Assembly (NCBI RefSeq): GCF_030812315.1
Contig: NZ_JAUSSM010000007.1
Location: forward strand, 186,001 to 250,000
Direction of reading: 5' to 3'
DNA: 64,000 nucleotides
Source of the DNA: Arthrobacter oryzae
Lineage (GTDB): Bacteria > Actinomycetota > Actinomycetes > Actinomycetales > Micrococcaceae
The position numbers and the translations under genes were made by a program. This document shows, piece after piece, positions 17,432-26,725 of the stretch (its first letter is position 1; every line of letters begins with the position of its first letter). The notes beneath the pieces are model-generated. The model ran no database searches and had not been told where the DNA came from. It worked only from the letters and a program-made list of their open reading frames with translations.

Positions 17432-18820
17432 GTGAGTGATCGCCCCGATATCTTCACTGTTGGTGAACTGCGTGCCTCCGGCCACGTGCACAAAGACCTG
17501 CGCCGCGAAATCCGCGACAACCTGCTCGCCGCGCTCGCCGCCGGCCGCGATCCCTGGCCCGGAATGTACGGCTTCAGCCGGACCGTCCTGCCCCAGCTCG
17601 AGCGGGCACTGCTCGCCGGCCACGACGTCGTCCTGCTCGGCGAACGGGGGCAGGGCAAGACCCGGCTGCTGCGCACCCTGGCCGGGCTGCTGGACGAGTG
17701 GTCGCCGGTGATCGAGGACTCGGAACTCAACGAACACCCGTACGAACCCATCACGGAGCAATCCCGTGCCCGCGTCCTCACCGAGGGGGACCGGCTGCGG
17801 GTGGCGTGGCGCCACCGCTCCGAACGGTACGTGGAAAAGCTCGCGACGCCGGACACCTCCGTCGCCGACCTGATCGGCGACATCGATCCGATGCGGGTGG
17901 CCGAAGGCCGCCGGCTCGGCGACCCGGAAACCATCCACTACGGCCTGGTCCCGCGCTCCAACCGCGGAATCATCGCCATCAACGAGCTGCCGGACCTCGC
18001 CGAGCGCATTCAGGTTTCGATGCTCAACGTGATGGAGGAACGCGACATCCAGATCCGCGGCTACGTGCTGCGGCTGCCGCTGGACGTCCTCGTCGTCGCG
18101 TCCGCCAACCCGGAGGACTACACGAACCGCGGCCGGATCATCACGCCGCTGCGGGACCGCTTCGGCGCCGAGATCCGCACGCACTACCCGATAGAGCTCG
18201 ACGACGAGGTGGCCGTCATCCAACAGGAGGGGCAGCTGGTGGCCGGCGTCCCGCCCGTCATCCTCGAGATCCTGGCCCGGTACACCCGGGCGCTGCGGCA
18301 GTCCCCGGCGATCAACCAGACCTCCGGGGTTTCCGCGCGGTTCGCCATTGCCGGTGCCGAAACCGTGGCCGCAGCAGCCCTGCGCCGTGCCAGTGTGCGC
18401 GGCGAGGACGAGGCCGTGGCCCGGATCATCGACCTGGAAGCCGCGGTGGAAGTCCTTGGCGGCAAGATTGAGTTCGAATCCGGTGAGGAAGGGCGTGAAC
18501 AGGAGATCCTGGACCATCTCCTGCGCATGGCCACCGCGGAAGCCGTGCGGGCGCACTTCCACGGCATCGACATGGGGGCACTGGTAGCCGCACTCGACGG
18601 CCACACCACGGTGACCACGGGGGAACTGGTCACCGCACGGGAGTTCCTGCAGAACCTCCCGAACCTCAACGGCTCCGGCCTCTACGACGAAATCAGTGAG
18701 CGCCTGGGTGCGACGAACGACGGGCAGCGCGCCGCCGCCGTCGAACTGGCTTTGGAAGGCCTCTACCTCGCGCGGCGGATCGCCAAGGAGTCCGATGACG
18801 AGGCGACGATTTACGGCTGA
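17432..18820 (+). CDS. MoxR/Mg-chelatase-like AAA+ ATPase
   Basis: The 462-residue protein starts at a GTG after AGAGGAG. Walker A is GERGQGKT at residues 70-77. A Walker-B-like stretch GIIAINELPDL, then ASANPEDYTNRGRI (sensor 1) and the arginine-containing PLRDRFGAEIRTHYP, follow the pattern of MoxR and magnesium-chelatase I subunits. Such ATPases act with von Willebrand A proteins to remodel or insert metals into targets, and a VWA gene follows after 43 bp. The target is not identifiable. Alternative names such as sigma-54-interacting ATPase only reflect the shared AAA+ core. Confidence 0.88.
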   Translation: MSDRPDIFTVGELRASGHVHKDLRREIRDNLLAALAAGRDPWPGMYGFSRTVLPQLERALLAGHDVVLLGERGQGKTRLLRTLAGLLDEWSPVIEDSELNEHPYEPITEQSRARVLTEGDRLRVAWRHRSERYVEKLATPDTSVADLIGDIDPMRVAEGRRLGDPETIHYGLVPRSNRGIIAINELPDLAERIQVSMLNVMEERDIQIRGYVLRLPLDVLVVASANPEDYTNRGRIITPLRDRFGAEIRTHYPIELDDEVAVIQQEGQLVAGVPPVILEILARYTRALRQSPAINQTSGVSARFAIAGAETVAAAALRRASVRGEDEAVARIIDLEAAVEVLGGKIEFESGEEGREQEILDHLLRMATAEAVRAHFHGIDMGALVAALDGHTTVTTGELVTAREFLQNLPNLNGSGLYDEISERLGATNDGQRAAAVELALEGLYLARRIAKESDDEATIYG

Positions 18821-18863
18821 AAGCTACGGCTAGGCAGTTCCACGGCGCAGGACAGGAGGGGGC

Positions 18864-20867
18864 ATGAGCCTTCATAACCGGTCCAGGTACAGCCGGTACA
18901 GGGGAGGGCCCGATCCGCTCGCCCCGCCGGTGGACCTGGCGGAGGCACTCGACGCCGTGGCGGAGGACGTCATGGCCGGCTACTCGCCCCGGCACGCCCT
19001 GCAGGAGTTCCTGCGGCGCGGCGGCCGTAACCGGCAGGGTCTCGACGACCTCGCCGGCCGTGTCCAGCAGCGGCGCAAGGACCTCCTGGGCAGGCACAAG
19101 CTGGACGGCACCCTCAACGAAGTCCGGAAACTGCTGGACACCGCGGTGCTGGAGGAGCGCAAACAGCTGGCCCGCGACGCCATGATGGACAACACCGACC
19201 GTGCCTTCCGGGAGATGCAGCTGCAGAACCTGCCCCGGTCCACGGCGGCGGCGGTCAACGAACTGGCCTCCTATGACTGGCAGTCGAGCACCGCGCTGGA
19301 AGCCTACGAGCGGATCAAGGACCTGCTGGGCCGCGAGGTCCTGGACCAGCGGTTCGCCGGCATGAAGCAGGCACTCGAGAACGCCACCGATGAGGACCGC
19401 GCGGCCGTCAACGAGATGCTGCAGGACCTCAACGGGCTGCTCGACAAACACCGGCGCGGCGAGGACACCGAGGCGGACTTCCAGAACTTTATGGCCAAGC
19501 ACGGCCAGTTCTTTCCCGAAAATCCACAATCCGTCGAGGAACTGATCGACGCCCTGGCCCAGCGCGCAGCAGCAGCCCAGCGGATGCTGCAGTCCATGTC
19601 CCGGGAGCAGCGGGAGGAGCTCATGAGCCTGTCCGCACAGGCGTTCGGCTCGCCACAACTCATGGCCCAGCTCGGCCAACTCGACGACAACCTGCGTGCC
19701 CTGCGCCCCGGCGAGGACTGGAGCGGTTCCGAGCGCTTCGAGGGGGAGGAGGGGCTCGGACTCGGCGACGGCACCGGCGTGCTGCAGGACCTCGCCGAGC
19801 TGGATGAGCTGTCCGAGCAGCTCTCCCAGTCCTACAACGGCTCGAGCCTGGACGACCTGGACCTCGACGCGCTGGCCCGCCAGCTGGGACAGGATGCCGC
19901 CGTGACGGCACGCACCCTCGCGGAGATAGAGCGGGCAATGCACGACGGCGGGTACCTCCGCCGCGGGGCGGACGGGGACCTCAGCTTGTCACCGCAGGCC
20001 ATGCGGCGGCTTGGGAGGGCACTGCTGCGGGACACCGCCAAGCAACTCTCCAGCCGGCAGGGGCGCCGGGACACGCGCGTTGCCGGGGCGGCCGGGGAGC
20101 AGACCGGTTCCAGCCGGCCGTGGGAGTTCGGGGACGCCGAGCCGTGGGACGTCACGCGAACCATCACCAACGCGATCCGCCGGACCATTGCCGACGGCGG
20201 CGACCCTGGCAACGGTCTGCGCCTCGCCGCGGACGATATCGAGGTAGCGGAAACAGAGGCGCGCACGCAGGCCGCCGTGGTCCTGCTCGTGGACGTGTCC
20301 TTCTCGATGGCCGCCCAGGGACGCTGGGTGCCCATGAAACGCACAGCGCTCGCCCTGCACCACCTCATTTCAACGCGCTTCCGCGGCGACCGGCTGCAGC
20401 TGATCACGTTCGGCCGGTACGCGCAGACCATGGACATCGGCGAGCTCACCGCCTTGCCGGCCTTCAGGGACAAGGGAACCAATCTGCACCACGGGTTACT
20501 GCTGGCCGGCCGGTTCTTCCGCAAACACCCCTCGATGCAGCCCGTCCTCCTGGTGGTGACCGACGGCGAACCAACCGCGCACCTGCTGCCGGACGGCGGG
20601 ACGTGGTTCGACTACCCGCCGGACCCGGAGACCATCCGGATTACCGTGGCCGAGCTGGACCGGCTGGGGCGTGGCGGCACTCAGGTCACGTTCTTCAGAC
20701 TCGGCGATCACTCCGGTTTGGAGCGGTTCATCCAGCGGATGGCCCGCCGGGTCAACGGCCGGGTTGTGGCGCCCGACGTCGGGGATCTGGGGGCCGCCGT
20801 TGTGGGGGAGTACCTCCGCGCGCACTTCCGCGGCCGCCCCTACGGCGACGCCGAATGGGTCAGGTAG
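18864..20867 (+). CDS. VWA-domain partner of the MoxR-like ATPase
   Basis: This 667-residue protein has a long helical, charged N-terminal part (about 1-460) rich in Gln, Arg and Asp. A von Willebrand A domain follows. Its MIDAS metal site is DVSFS (D477, S479, S481), with a later conserved threonine in KGTNLHHGL and the aspartate of VTDGEP. The ATPase-then-VWA order matches chelatase-type and MoxR-VWA pairs, in which the MIDAS domain recruits a substrate to the AAA+ ring. There is no signal peptide, so it is cytosolic. A hairpin terminator follows at 20891. Confidence 0.87.
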   Translation: MSLHNRSRYSRYRGGPDPLAPPVDLAEALDAVAEDVMAGYSPRHALQEFLRRGGRNRQGLDDLAGRVQQRRKDLLGRHKLDGTLNEVRKLLDTAVLEERKQLARDAMMDNTDRAFREMQLQNLPRSTAAAVNELASYDWQSSTALEAYERIKDLLGREVLDQRFAGMKQALENATDEDRAAVNEMLQDLNGLLDKHRRGEDTEADFQNFMAKHGQFFPENPQSVEELIDALAQRAAAAQRMLQSMSREQREELMSLSAQAFGSPQLMAQLGQLDDNLRALRPGEDWSGSERFEGEEGLGLGDGTGVLQDLAELDELSEQLSQSYNGSSLDDLDLDALARQLGQDAAVTARTLAEIERAMHDGGYLRRGADGDLSLSPQAMRRLGRALLRDTAKQLSSRQGRRDTRVAGAAGEQTGSSRPWEFGDAEPWDVTRTITNAIRRTIADGGDPGNGLRLAADDIEVAETEARTQAAVVLLVDVSFSMAAQGRWVPMKRTALALHHLISTRFRGDRLQLITFGRYAQTMDIGELTALPAFRDKGTNLHHGLLLAGRFFRKHPSMQPVLLVVTDGEPTAHLLPDGGTWFDYPPDPETIRITVAELDRLGRGGTQVTFFRLGDHSGLERFIQRMARRVNGRVVAPDVGDLGAAVVGEYLRAHFRGRPYGDAEWVR

Positions 20868-20890
20868 AAGGCTGTCCGCCGCCAACCCAA

Positions 20891-20934
20891 AAGGGCCGAC
20901 GACGGCGCTCAGGCGGGCTCCGTCGTCGACCCTT
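20891..20934. terminator. Hairpin terminator, divergent member of the family
   Basis: Fifteen-base arms AAGGGCCGACGACGG and CCGTCGTCGACCCTT pair with one mismatch around a 14-nt loop. It lies between the convergent VWA and permease genes. It shares the CGACGACGG core with the other intergenic hairpins here but has a longer loop. Confidence 0.75.
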
Positions 20935-20960
20935 CCGGGGGTGTTGCTAAGCTTCCGACG

Positions 20961-22598
20961 TTACGAAGCTTCCGACGCCGCCACCTTGACTGCCAGCGCA
21001 TCCTCCGGGGCTTCGTGCTGCGCTGTTTCGTACTGCGCTGCGTCGTACGGCGCGGTGCCTGATGACGGATGTGCTGCGACTGCCGCGGCGTGCTCGGCCA
21101 GCACCCCGGTCTGGTGGCGGATCTTCAGGCGGTAGAGCAGGGTTCCGCCAATGATCACGGCGGCCACAAAGATCACGCCGCCCCACTGCAGGTACCACTC
21201 GAACGGCGGTACCGAGTTGTAGATCTCCGGGCGGGGCCAGACCAGGTTCACCGTCATGGCCCCGCCCCACAGGACCGCCAGGATGTTCACGGGAAGTCCC
21301 CATTTGCCCAGGCAGAAGCCCGGCTCGGTGCCATCATCCGACAGCGGCCACTGTTTCTGGAGCCGCTTGCGCAGCAGGGGACCCGTGACCAGGAGGTAGG
21401 ACAGGTAGATCAGGACGATGCTGATGCTGGACAGGATGGTGAAGATGGCCGGCTGCATGACGTTGACCAACAGCGGGATCACGGCCATGACACCGATCAC
21501 GATCGCCGCGATCTTGGGGGTCCGGCGGACCGGGTCCACCTTGCTGAGCTGCCGGCTGAACGGCAGGTTGTTGTCCCGGGCCATGGCGAACATCATGCGG
21601 ATGGCGGCGGCGTGGACAGCCAGGGTGCACACCACGACGGCCACCACGATGCATGCCAGGAACGCCTTGCCGAAAGGCCCGCCGAGGACCGAGAGCACGA
21701 TGTACTGGAGGCCGCCGTCGGCAGCTCCCACCTGCGGGTCGGTCAGGTCCGGTGCTGCCAGGATGCCGAAGAGCAGGATCAGCCCGCCCAGCAGGAACGA
21801 GGCCGTGACGGCGCGCAGGATCGCCTTGGGAGCCGTGCGCTTGGGGTCCTTCGTTTCCTCCCCGAGCGAGCTGGCCGTGTCGAAGCCGTACATGACGTAG
21901 CCGGACGCCATGGCGCCGATCAGGAAGACGCCGAAGAAGCCGAGGTCGTGCCCTTCGCCGAAGCCGGCGGTGTCGAAGAAGACCTCCGGGCCCCGCACCA
22001 CATGCCAGCCCAGCGCGAGGATCAGCAGGACGGCCGCGGTCAGCTCCACGAAGACGCCGATGCTGTTGATCCTGGTCATCAGCTTCACACCGAACGCGTT
22101 GATGAGCGTGGAGATGGTGATCATGATGGTGGCCAGCACCACGCCGTTCATGGCGAAGTCGTAGGGGCCGGTGCCGTCACCGACGAACTGGAAGCCGGAC
22201 CAGAGCTGCGGCAGGGTGAGCTGCAGGGCCAGTGCCACGGATCCGAGCGCCATGATGGAGGAGAGCAGCAGTAGCCAGCCCGCGAGCCAGGACGAGGTGC
22301 CCGACGCGAGCCGCTTGGCCCAGTTGTAGACAGATCCCGCCACAGGGTAGCGGCCGGCCAGCTCGGCGAAACAGAGCGCCACCATCAGCTGGCCGACGAA
22401 GACGATGGGCCAGGACCAGGCGTACGCCGGGCCGGCCATGGAAAAACCGAAGTAGAACAGTTGGAAGACGCCGGTGAGGATGGAAATGTAGCTGACGCCT
22501 GCGGCGAAGCTGGCAAACTTACCGATGCTCCGGTCCAGGGTCTGGGTGTAGCCGAATTCATCCATGCCGCTTGAATCAATACTCTTGCTGGGTTCCAA
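20961..22598 (-). CDS. APC-superfamily permease of the choline/betaine cluster
   Basis: I start at the TTG at 22598 because AGGAG lies eight bases upstream; the frame is open further, but that would overlap the oxidoreductase gene. The 545-residue product has about twelve TM segments. The first region, SYISILTGVFQLFYFGFSMAG, and YGFDTASSLGEETKDPKRTAPKAI are typical of amino acid/polyamine/choline permeases. The soluble C-terminus is rich in Ala, Glu and Thr. It follows an oxidoreductase and an aldehyde dehydrogenase of choline-oxidation type, so choline or a related quaternary amine is the likely cargo. The family alone does not fix the substrate. Confidence 0.85.
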   Translation of the reverse strand: MEPSKSIDSSGMDEFGYTQTLDRSIGKFASFAAGVSYISILTGVFQLFYFGFSMAGPAYAWSWPIVFVGQLMVALCFAELAGRYPVAGSVYNWAKRLASGTSSWLAGWLLLLSSIMALGSVALALQLTLPQLWSGFQFVGDGTGPYDFAMNGVVLATIMITISTLINAFGVKLMTRINSIGVFVELTAAVLLILALGWHVVRGPEVFFDTAGFGEGHDLGFFGVFLIGAMASGYVMYGFDTASSLGEETKDPKRTAPKAILRAVTASFLLGGLILLFGILAAPDLTDPQVGAADGGLQYIVLSVLGGPFGKAFLACIVVAVVVCTLAVHAAAIRMMFAMARDNNLPFSRQLSKVDPVRRTPKIAAIVIGVMAVIPLLVNVMQPAIFTILSSISIVLIYLSYLLVTGPLLRKRLQKQWPLSDDGTEPGFCLGKWGLPVNILAVLWGGAMTVNLVWPRPEIYNSVPPFEWYLQWGGVIFVAAVIIGGTLLYRLKIRHQTGVLAEHAAAVAAHPSSGTAPYDAAQYETAQHEAPEDALAVKVAASEAS

Positions 22599-22690
22599 AA
22601 CGTGAACTCCTAAGTCAGAAAAGTACGACGATGCACCCCGCGGCCGCCATTGGACGCGGGTGAAATCAATAGCCCCCGGAAACTTGCCTC

Positions 22691-24346
22691 TCAGGCGAAG
22701 GACGGGCTGAGCTCCTCCTCTTTCCTTACGGCGCCGCCGGTGTGGCTGGCGCGGATGAGGTCCGCCCGGATCAAATCGGCGCACCGCTCGCCGATCATCA
22801 TGACGGTGATGTTGGGGTTGACGGTGACGTGCTCAGGCATGACGGACGCGTCGGCGACGCGGAGGCCGGTGACGCCCTTGACCCGCAGCTGGGGATCCAG
22901 CGGTGACATGTCGTCGTCCGCTGGCCCCAGGCGGACGGTGCCGACAGGGTGGTAAACGGTGTTGTGCGTCTTGCGGATGTAGTCCTGCAGTTCCTCGTCG
23001 GTCTGCGCCTCGATGCCGGGCGAGAGCTCGCGGCCGGTCCATTCGGCCATGGCGGGCTGCGCGGCGATTTCGCGGGCCTTGCGGATGCCGGCCACCATGA
23101 CCCGCATGTCGTGGCCTTCGGGATCCGTGAAATAGCGCGGATCCACCATGGGCTTGTCGCGGAAGTCCCGGCTGCGCAGCCGGACGGTGCCGCGGGAGCG
23201 GGCGTGGGTGACGTTCGGGGTGAGGCTGAAGCCGTTCTCGGTGGTGGGGTAGCCGTACCGCAGGGTGTTCATGTCGAACGGGACGGAACCGTAGTGCATC
23301 ATCAGGTCCGGGCGGTCCAGGCCGTCCTCGGTGGGGGTGAAGATGCCGATCTCCCACCACTGCGTCGAAGACTGCACCATCGGCTGCTTGGCCTCGAACT
23401 GGACCACGCCTTCGGGGTGGTCCTGCAGATGCTCGCCGACGCCGGGGGAGTCCACCAGGACCTCGATGCCGTGCTGAGCGAGGTGCGCGGCGGGGCCGAT
23501 GCCGGAGAGCATGAGCAGCTTCGGCGAGTCGATGGCGCCGGTGGACAGGATGACCTCGCGGTGCGCCGAGAGCCGGTGGGTCCGGCCGAATGCGGAATCC
23601 ACCACGTCCACGCCGGTGCAGCGCTTGTTGGCGTCGAACACCAACTGGCGGGCGCGGAGGCCTGTGAGCAGGGTGAAGTTTTCGCGGTCGATGATGGGGT
23701 GGATGTAGGAGACCGAGCTGGAGGCCCGGGTGCCGTCCGCACGGCGGTTGATCTGGAAGAAGTTGGCGCCGTTGATCACGGTGGTGCCGGTGTTGAACTT
23801 CGCGCGTGGAATGCCCGTCTGTTCGCAGGCGTCCAGGAGCGCGACGCCGGCAGGATCCACCGGGGGCACGTTCATCAGGTGCACGGGGCCGGAGTCGCCG
23901 TGGTGCGGCGCGTCCGGCCCGGCGTCCTCATTGGTTTCCAGCCGCTGGTACAGGGGCCAGGCGGCGTCGGCGTTCCAGCCGGTGGCACCGTACTTGGACT
24001 CCCACTCGTCCAGGTCCTCGCGGGGTGCCCAGAAGGCGATGCAGGAATTGTGGCTCGAGCAGCCGCCCATCACCTTGGCACGGGCGTGGCGCATGAAGGA
24101 GTTGCCGTTTTCCTGCGGTTCCACCGGGTAGTCCCAGTCGTAGCCGGATTCGAGCAGCTCCATCCAGCGGTCCAGCTGCAGGATTTCGGGCAGGTTGCGG
24201 TCATCCGGGCCGGCCTCCACGAGGGCCACGGTCACGTCCGGATCCTCGCTCAGCCGGGCGGCGACGGCGGCACCCGCGGATCCGCCGCCGATGACGACGT
24301 AATCGAACCCGCGCTCGGTGAGGTTCTCGATGTTGTCGACGTGCAT
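22691..24346 (-). CDS. GMC flavoprotein, choline-dehydrogenase-like
   Basis: This 551-residue glucose-methanol-choline family enzyme has the FAD dinucleotide motif VIGGGSAGAAVAARL near residues 17-32. RAKVMGGCSSHNSCI holds the family signature, and YHPVGTVRLG with VTVNPN provides the C-terminal His/Asn pair. It would oxidise an alcohol such as choline to the aldehyde and pass electrons to a carrier or oxygen. Its ATG follows directly on the stop codon of the aldehyde dehydrogenase gene, so translation is coupled. The tail VGTVRLG differs from the common SGTCRMG of choline dehydrogenases, so another amino alcohol is possible. Confidence 0.85.
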   Translation of the reverse strand: MHVDNIENLTERGFDYVVIGGGSAGAAVAARLSEDPDVTVALVEAGPDDRNLPEILQLDRWMELLESGYDWDYPVEPQENGNSFMRHARAKVMGGCSSHNSCIAFWAPREDLDEWESKYGATGWNADAAWPLYQRLETNEDAGPDAPHHGDSGPVHLMNVPPVDPAGVALLDACEQTGIPRAKFNTGTTVINGANFFQINRRADGTRASSSVSYIHPIIDRENFTLLTGLRARQLVFDANKRCTGVDVVDSAFGRTHRLSAHREVILSTGAIDSPKLLMLSGIGPAAHLAQHGIEVLVDSPGVGEHLQDHPEGVVQFEAKQPMVQSSTQWWEIGIFTPTEDGLDRPDLMMHYGSVPFDMNTLRYGYPTTENGFSLTPNVTHARSRGTVRLRSRDFRDKPMVDPRYFTDPEGHDMRVMVAGIRKAREIAAQPAMAEWTGRELSPGIEAQTDEELQDYIRKTHNTVYHPVGTVRLGPADDDMSPLDPQLRVKGVTGLRVADASVMPEHVTVNPNITVMMIGERCADLIRADLIRASHTGGAVRKEEELSPSFA

Positions 24347-25885
24347 CTAGTTCTCCTTGCCGTGGTCAGCAAACCAGCCGGTTACCTGAGGGCTGGTGTT
24401 CTGGTAGATGTGCTTGGCTTCCTGGTATTCGGCCAGGCCCGTGGGGCCCAGCTCGCGGCCGACGCCGGACTGGCCGAAGCCGCCCCACTCGGCCTGGGGG
24501 AGGTAGGGGTGGTAGTCGTTGATCCAGATGGTGCCGTGCCGCAGCCGGGATGCCACGCGCTGCGCCTTGCCGGCATCCTGGGTCCAGACCGCCCCGGCCA
24601 GGCCGTAAATGGTGTCGTTGGCGGTGGCCACCGCTTCGTCCTCGGTGCGGAAGGTTTCCACCGTCACCACCGGGCCGAACGCCTCGTCCACGACCACCGA
24701 CATTCCCCTCTGGACGCGGTCCAGGACGGTGGGCTGGTAGTAAAAACCGCCGTCGTACTTTTCTCCTTGCGGCGCCGCACCGCCGGTCCGCAGCCGCGCA
24801 CCCTCCTGGATTCCGCGCTGGACATAGGCGTGGACTTTGTCGCGGTGTGCCGCGGAAATCAGCGGCCCGGTTTCGGCGGCGTCGTCAAAGGGGCCGCCCA
24901 GCCGGATGTCCCGGGCACGGCGGACCAGCTCGTCCACGAAGCGTTCGGCGATCGAGTCCTCCACCACCAGCCGCGCCCCGCCGGAGCAGACCTGCCCGGA
25001 GTGGACGAACGCGCCGTTCAGGGCATTGTCGACGGCGGCGTCGAAGTCCGCGTCCGCGAACACCACGTTGGGGTTCTTGCCGCCAAGCTCCAGGGCCACC
25101 TTCTTGACGGTGCCGGCGGCGGCCGCCGCGATGCGCTTGCCGGTTTCCAGCCCGCCCGTGAAGGAGACGAGGTCGACGGCGGGGTGTTCCGAGAGCGGTG
25201 CGCCCGCCTCCGCGCCGGCTCCGGTCACGAGGTTGGCGACGCCGTCCGGCAGGCCGAGGTCCTGCAGCAGTTGCATGGCCAGGATGGTTGTGGACGGGGT
25301 CAGCTCGGAGGGCTTGAGGACGAAGGTGCAGCCGGCGGCGAGTGCCGGCGCGATCTTCCATGCTGCCTGGAGCAGGGGGTAGTTCCATGGGGTGATCAGG
25401 CCGCAGACGCCCACGGGTTCGTAGACGATTTTGCTGACGACGGCGGGGTTCCCGGCGTCGACGATGCGGCCCGCCTGCTGCCCGGCGAGCCTGCCGAAGT
25501 ACTCAAAGCAGGCGGCAATGTCGTCCATGTCGATGCGGCTTTCGACCATGCGCTTGCCTGTGTCCAGCGACTCGGCACGGGCGAACTTTTCCCGGCGTTC
25601 GCGCAGTCCGGCGGCGACCCTGAGCAGGAAGGTGCCGCGCTCGGGTGCCGGGACGGAGGACCAGACGCCGGAGTCGAAGGCGGAACGGGCCGCGGCGATG
25701 GCGCGTTCGGCGTCCTCCCGGCCGGCCTCGGACACTGTGGCCACCAACTCGCCGTCGGCGGGGTTGCGGATTGCGCGCACAGCGCCGGAAGCGGCTGGCT
25801 CCCAGGCACCGTTGATGAACAGGGTGGATGCTGTCTCAGTATTTTTGGTTTGGGGGACGTCCCGAAGGGGTGTGGCGTAAGTCAT
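24347..25885 (-). CDS. Aldehyde dehydrogenase, betaine-aldehyde type
   Basis: I place the start at the ATG at 25885, downstream of two operator palindromes that an earlier start would translate. The 512-residue enzyme is a normal-length NAD(P)-dependent aldehyde dehydrogenase. Motifs are ITPWNYPLLQ and KPSELTP for cofactor binding, SFTGG, LELGGKNP with the general-base Glu, and SGQVCSGGARL with the nucleophile Cys. It is first in the ALDH-GMC-permease unit and would complete oxidation of choline to glycine betaine. Control by the TetR gene just upstream, through the paired operators, is likely. Confidence 0.9.
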   Translation of the reverse strand: MTYATPLRDVPQTKNTETASTLFINGAWEPAASGAVRAIRNPADGELVATVSEAGREDAERAIAAARSAFDSGVWSSVPAPERGTFLLRVAAGLRERREKFARAESLDTGKRMVESRIDMDDIAACFEYFGRLAGQQAGRIVDAGNPAVVSKIVYEPVGVCGLITPWNYPLLQAAWKIAPALAAGCTFVLKPSELTPSTTILAMQLLQDLGLPDGVANLVTGAGAEAGAPLSEHPAVDLVSFTGGLETGKRIAAAAAGTVKKVALELGGKNPNVVFADADFDAAVDNALNGAFVHSGQVCSGGARLVVEDSIAERFVDELVRRARDIRLGGPFDDAAETGPLISAAHRDKVHAYVQRGIQEGARLRTGGAAPQGEKYDGGFYYQPTVLDRVQRGMSVVVDEAFGPVVTVETFRTEDEAVATANDTIYGLAGAVWTQDAGKAQRVASRLRHGTIWINDYHPYLPQAEWGGFGQSGVGRELGPTGLAEYQEAKHIYQNTSPQVTGWFADHGKEN

Positions 25886-25905
25886 ACGAAGGACAGTAGC
25901 GGACA

Positions 25906-25945
25906 TTGAACGAGTGTTCAATACTTTTCTTGAACGGTCGTTCAA
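25906..25945. promoter_or_regulatory. Two tandem TetR operators ahead of the choline unit
   Basis: TTGAACGAGTGTTCAA (25906-25921) and TTGAACGGTCGTTCAA (25930-25945) are palindromes of the form TTGAAC-N4-GTTCAA. Their centres are 24 bp apart. They lie between the tetR gene and the aldehyde dehydrogenase start on the same strand, a position suited to repression of the catabolic unit. Confidence 0.85.
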
Positions 25946-25983
25946 TGCTACGAAGGGTGCTTAACCTGTCCGGAGCCGGTGGT

Positions 25984-26610
25984 TTACGGCTGGTGCAGCC
26001 CCTGGTCCTGGGCGGTATGGTCCTGAAGCGGTGCGAAGGCGATTTGCTCCGTGCGGGCGATGCTTCGCTGGATGGAGGCCTCGTCAATGCCGAGAAGTGC
26101 CGTCAGCCACATGCCGTTTTGGATGACGACAATGTCCGCCGCCCGCCCCCGGCACGCCTCCCAGGAAAGAGCGGGCTGGGCGTTGGAAACCAGCGCGGCG
26201 AGGCCGTCGAGATAGCGGTCGAAGGCCTCGGCGTTGATCTGCGCATAGCCCTCGTCCGCCTGGGCAAGGGCCCAAAGGTGCAGGCGCAGTGACAGGTAGC
26301 GGGTGGTCAGCAGGTCAGCGGCTGCCACTCGCCGCAGGGCCTTGCGCAGCTGCTCCTCCGGGCCGGACGACGGGTCGGGCGCCACCAGCAGGAGGTCGTG
26401 CTCATCGACCCGGCGCAGGGCTGCCCGTATCAGGCTCGTCTTGTCGTCGTAGTAGTAGTTCACCAGGCCGAGCGCGACGCCGGCTTCGCGGGCCACGGCC
26501 CGCATGCTCACACCCGAAATCCCATGGCGCGACAGCAGATCCAGCGCCGCCTCGAGAATGCGGGACTGCCTGTCCATCTGTTCGCCGGCGTTCACGGCAC
26601 TCGTCCCCAT
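25984..26610 (-). CDS. TetR-family repressor, BetI-like by context
   Basis: This 208-residue protein has an N-terminal helix-turn-helix. SRILEAALDLLSRHGISGVS is followed by MRAVAREAGVALGLVNYYY and DDKTSLIRAAL, the canonical TetR pattern. The C-terminal ligand domain is helical. It lies upstream of and co-oriented with the choline-oxidation genes, and two TTGAAC-N4-GTTCAA palindromes separate them. That makes it the probable repressor, relieved by choline or an aldehyde. The start could also be the ATG at 26577; neither has a strong binding site. Confidence 0.85.
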   Translation of the reverse strand: MGTSAVNAGEQMDRQSRILEAALDLLSRHGISGVSMRAVAREAGVALGLVNYYYDDKTSLIRAALRRVDEHDLLLVAPDPSSGPEEQLRKALRRVAAADLLTTRYLSLRLHLWALAQADEGYAQINAEAFDRYLDGLAALVSNAQPALSWEACRGRAADIVVIQNGMWLTALLGIDEASIQRSIARTEQIAFAPLQDHTAQDQGLHQP

Positions 26611-26670
26611 CTGGCCAGACTATTGCCTAACCCGTAGCGAGTGCACTTTCGGGGGCGCCGGATGACCAAA

Positions 26671-26704
26671 ACGGACGACGGCGGGGCGTCCCGCCGTCGT
26701 CCGT
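26671..26704. terminator. Family hairpin, perfect 15-bp stem
   Basis: Arms ACGGACGACGGCGGG and its complement flank the loop GCGT. It sits 21 bp after the stop of the minus-strand phospholipase-D-like gene. Confidence 0.88.
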
Positions 26705-26725
26705 TCCAGCAGGGGATTTGCCCTC

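Noticed and set aside
22949..25909. A 986-codon open frame on the plus strand across the choline genes
   Set aside because: It is antisense to three clear minus-strand enzymes with intact motifs; G/C-biased third positions keep the opposite strand open. Gly/Val/Asp/Arg-rich translation shows no domain.
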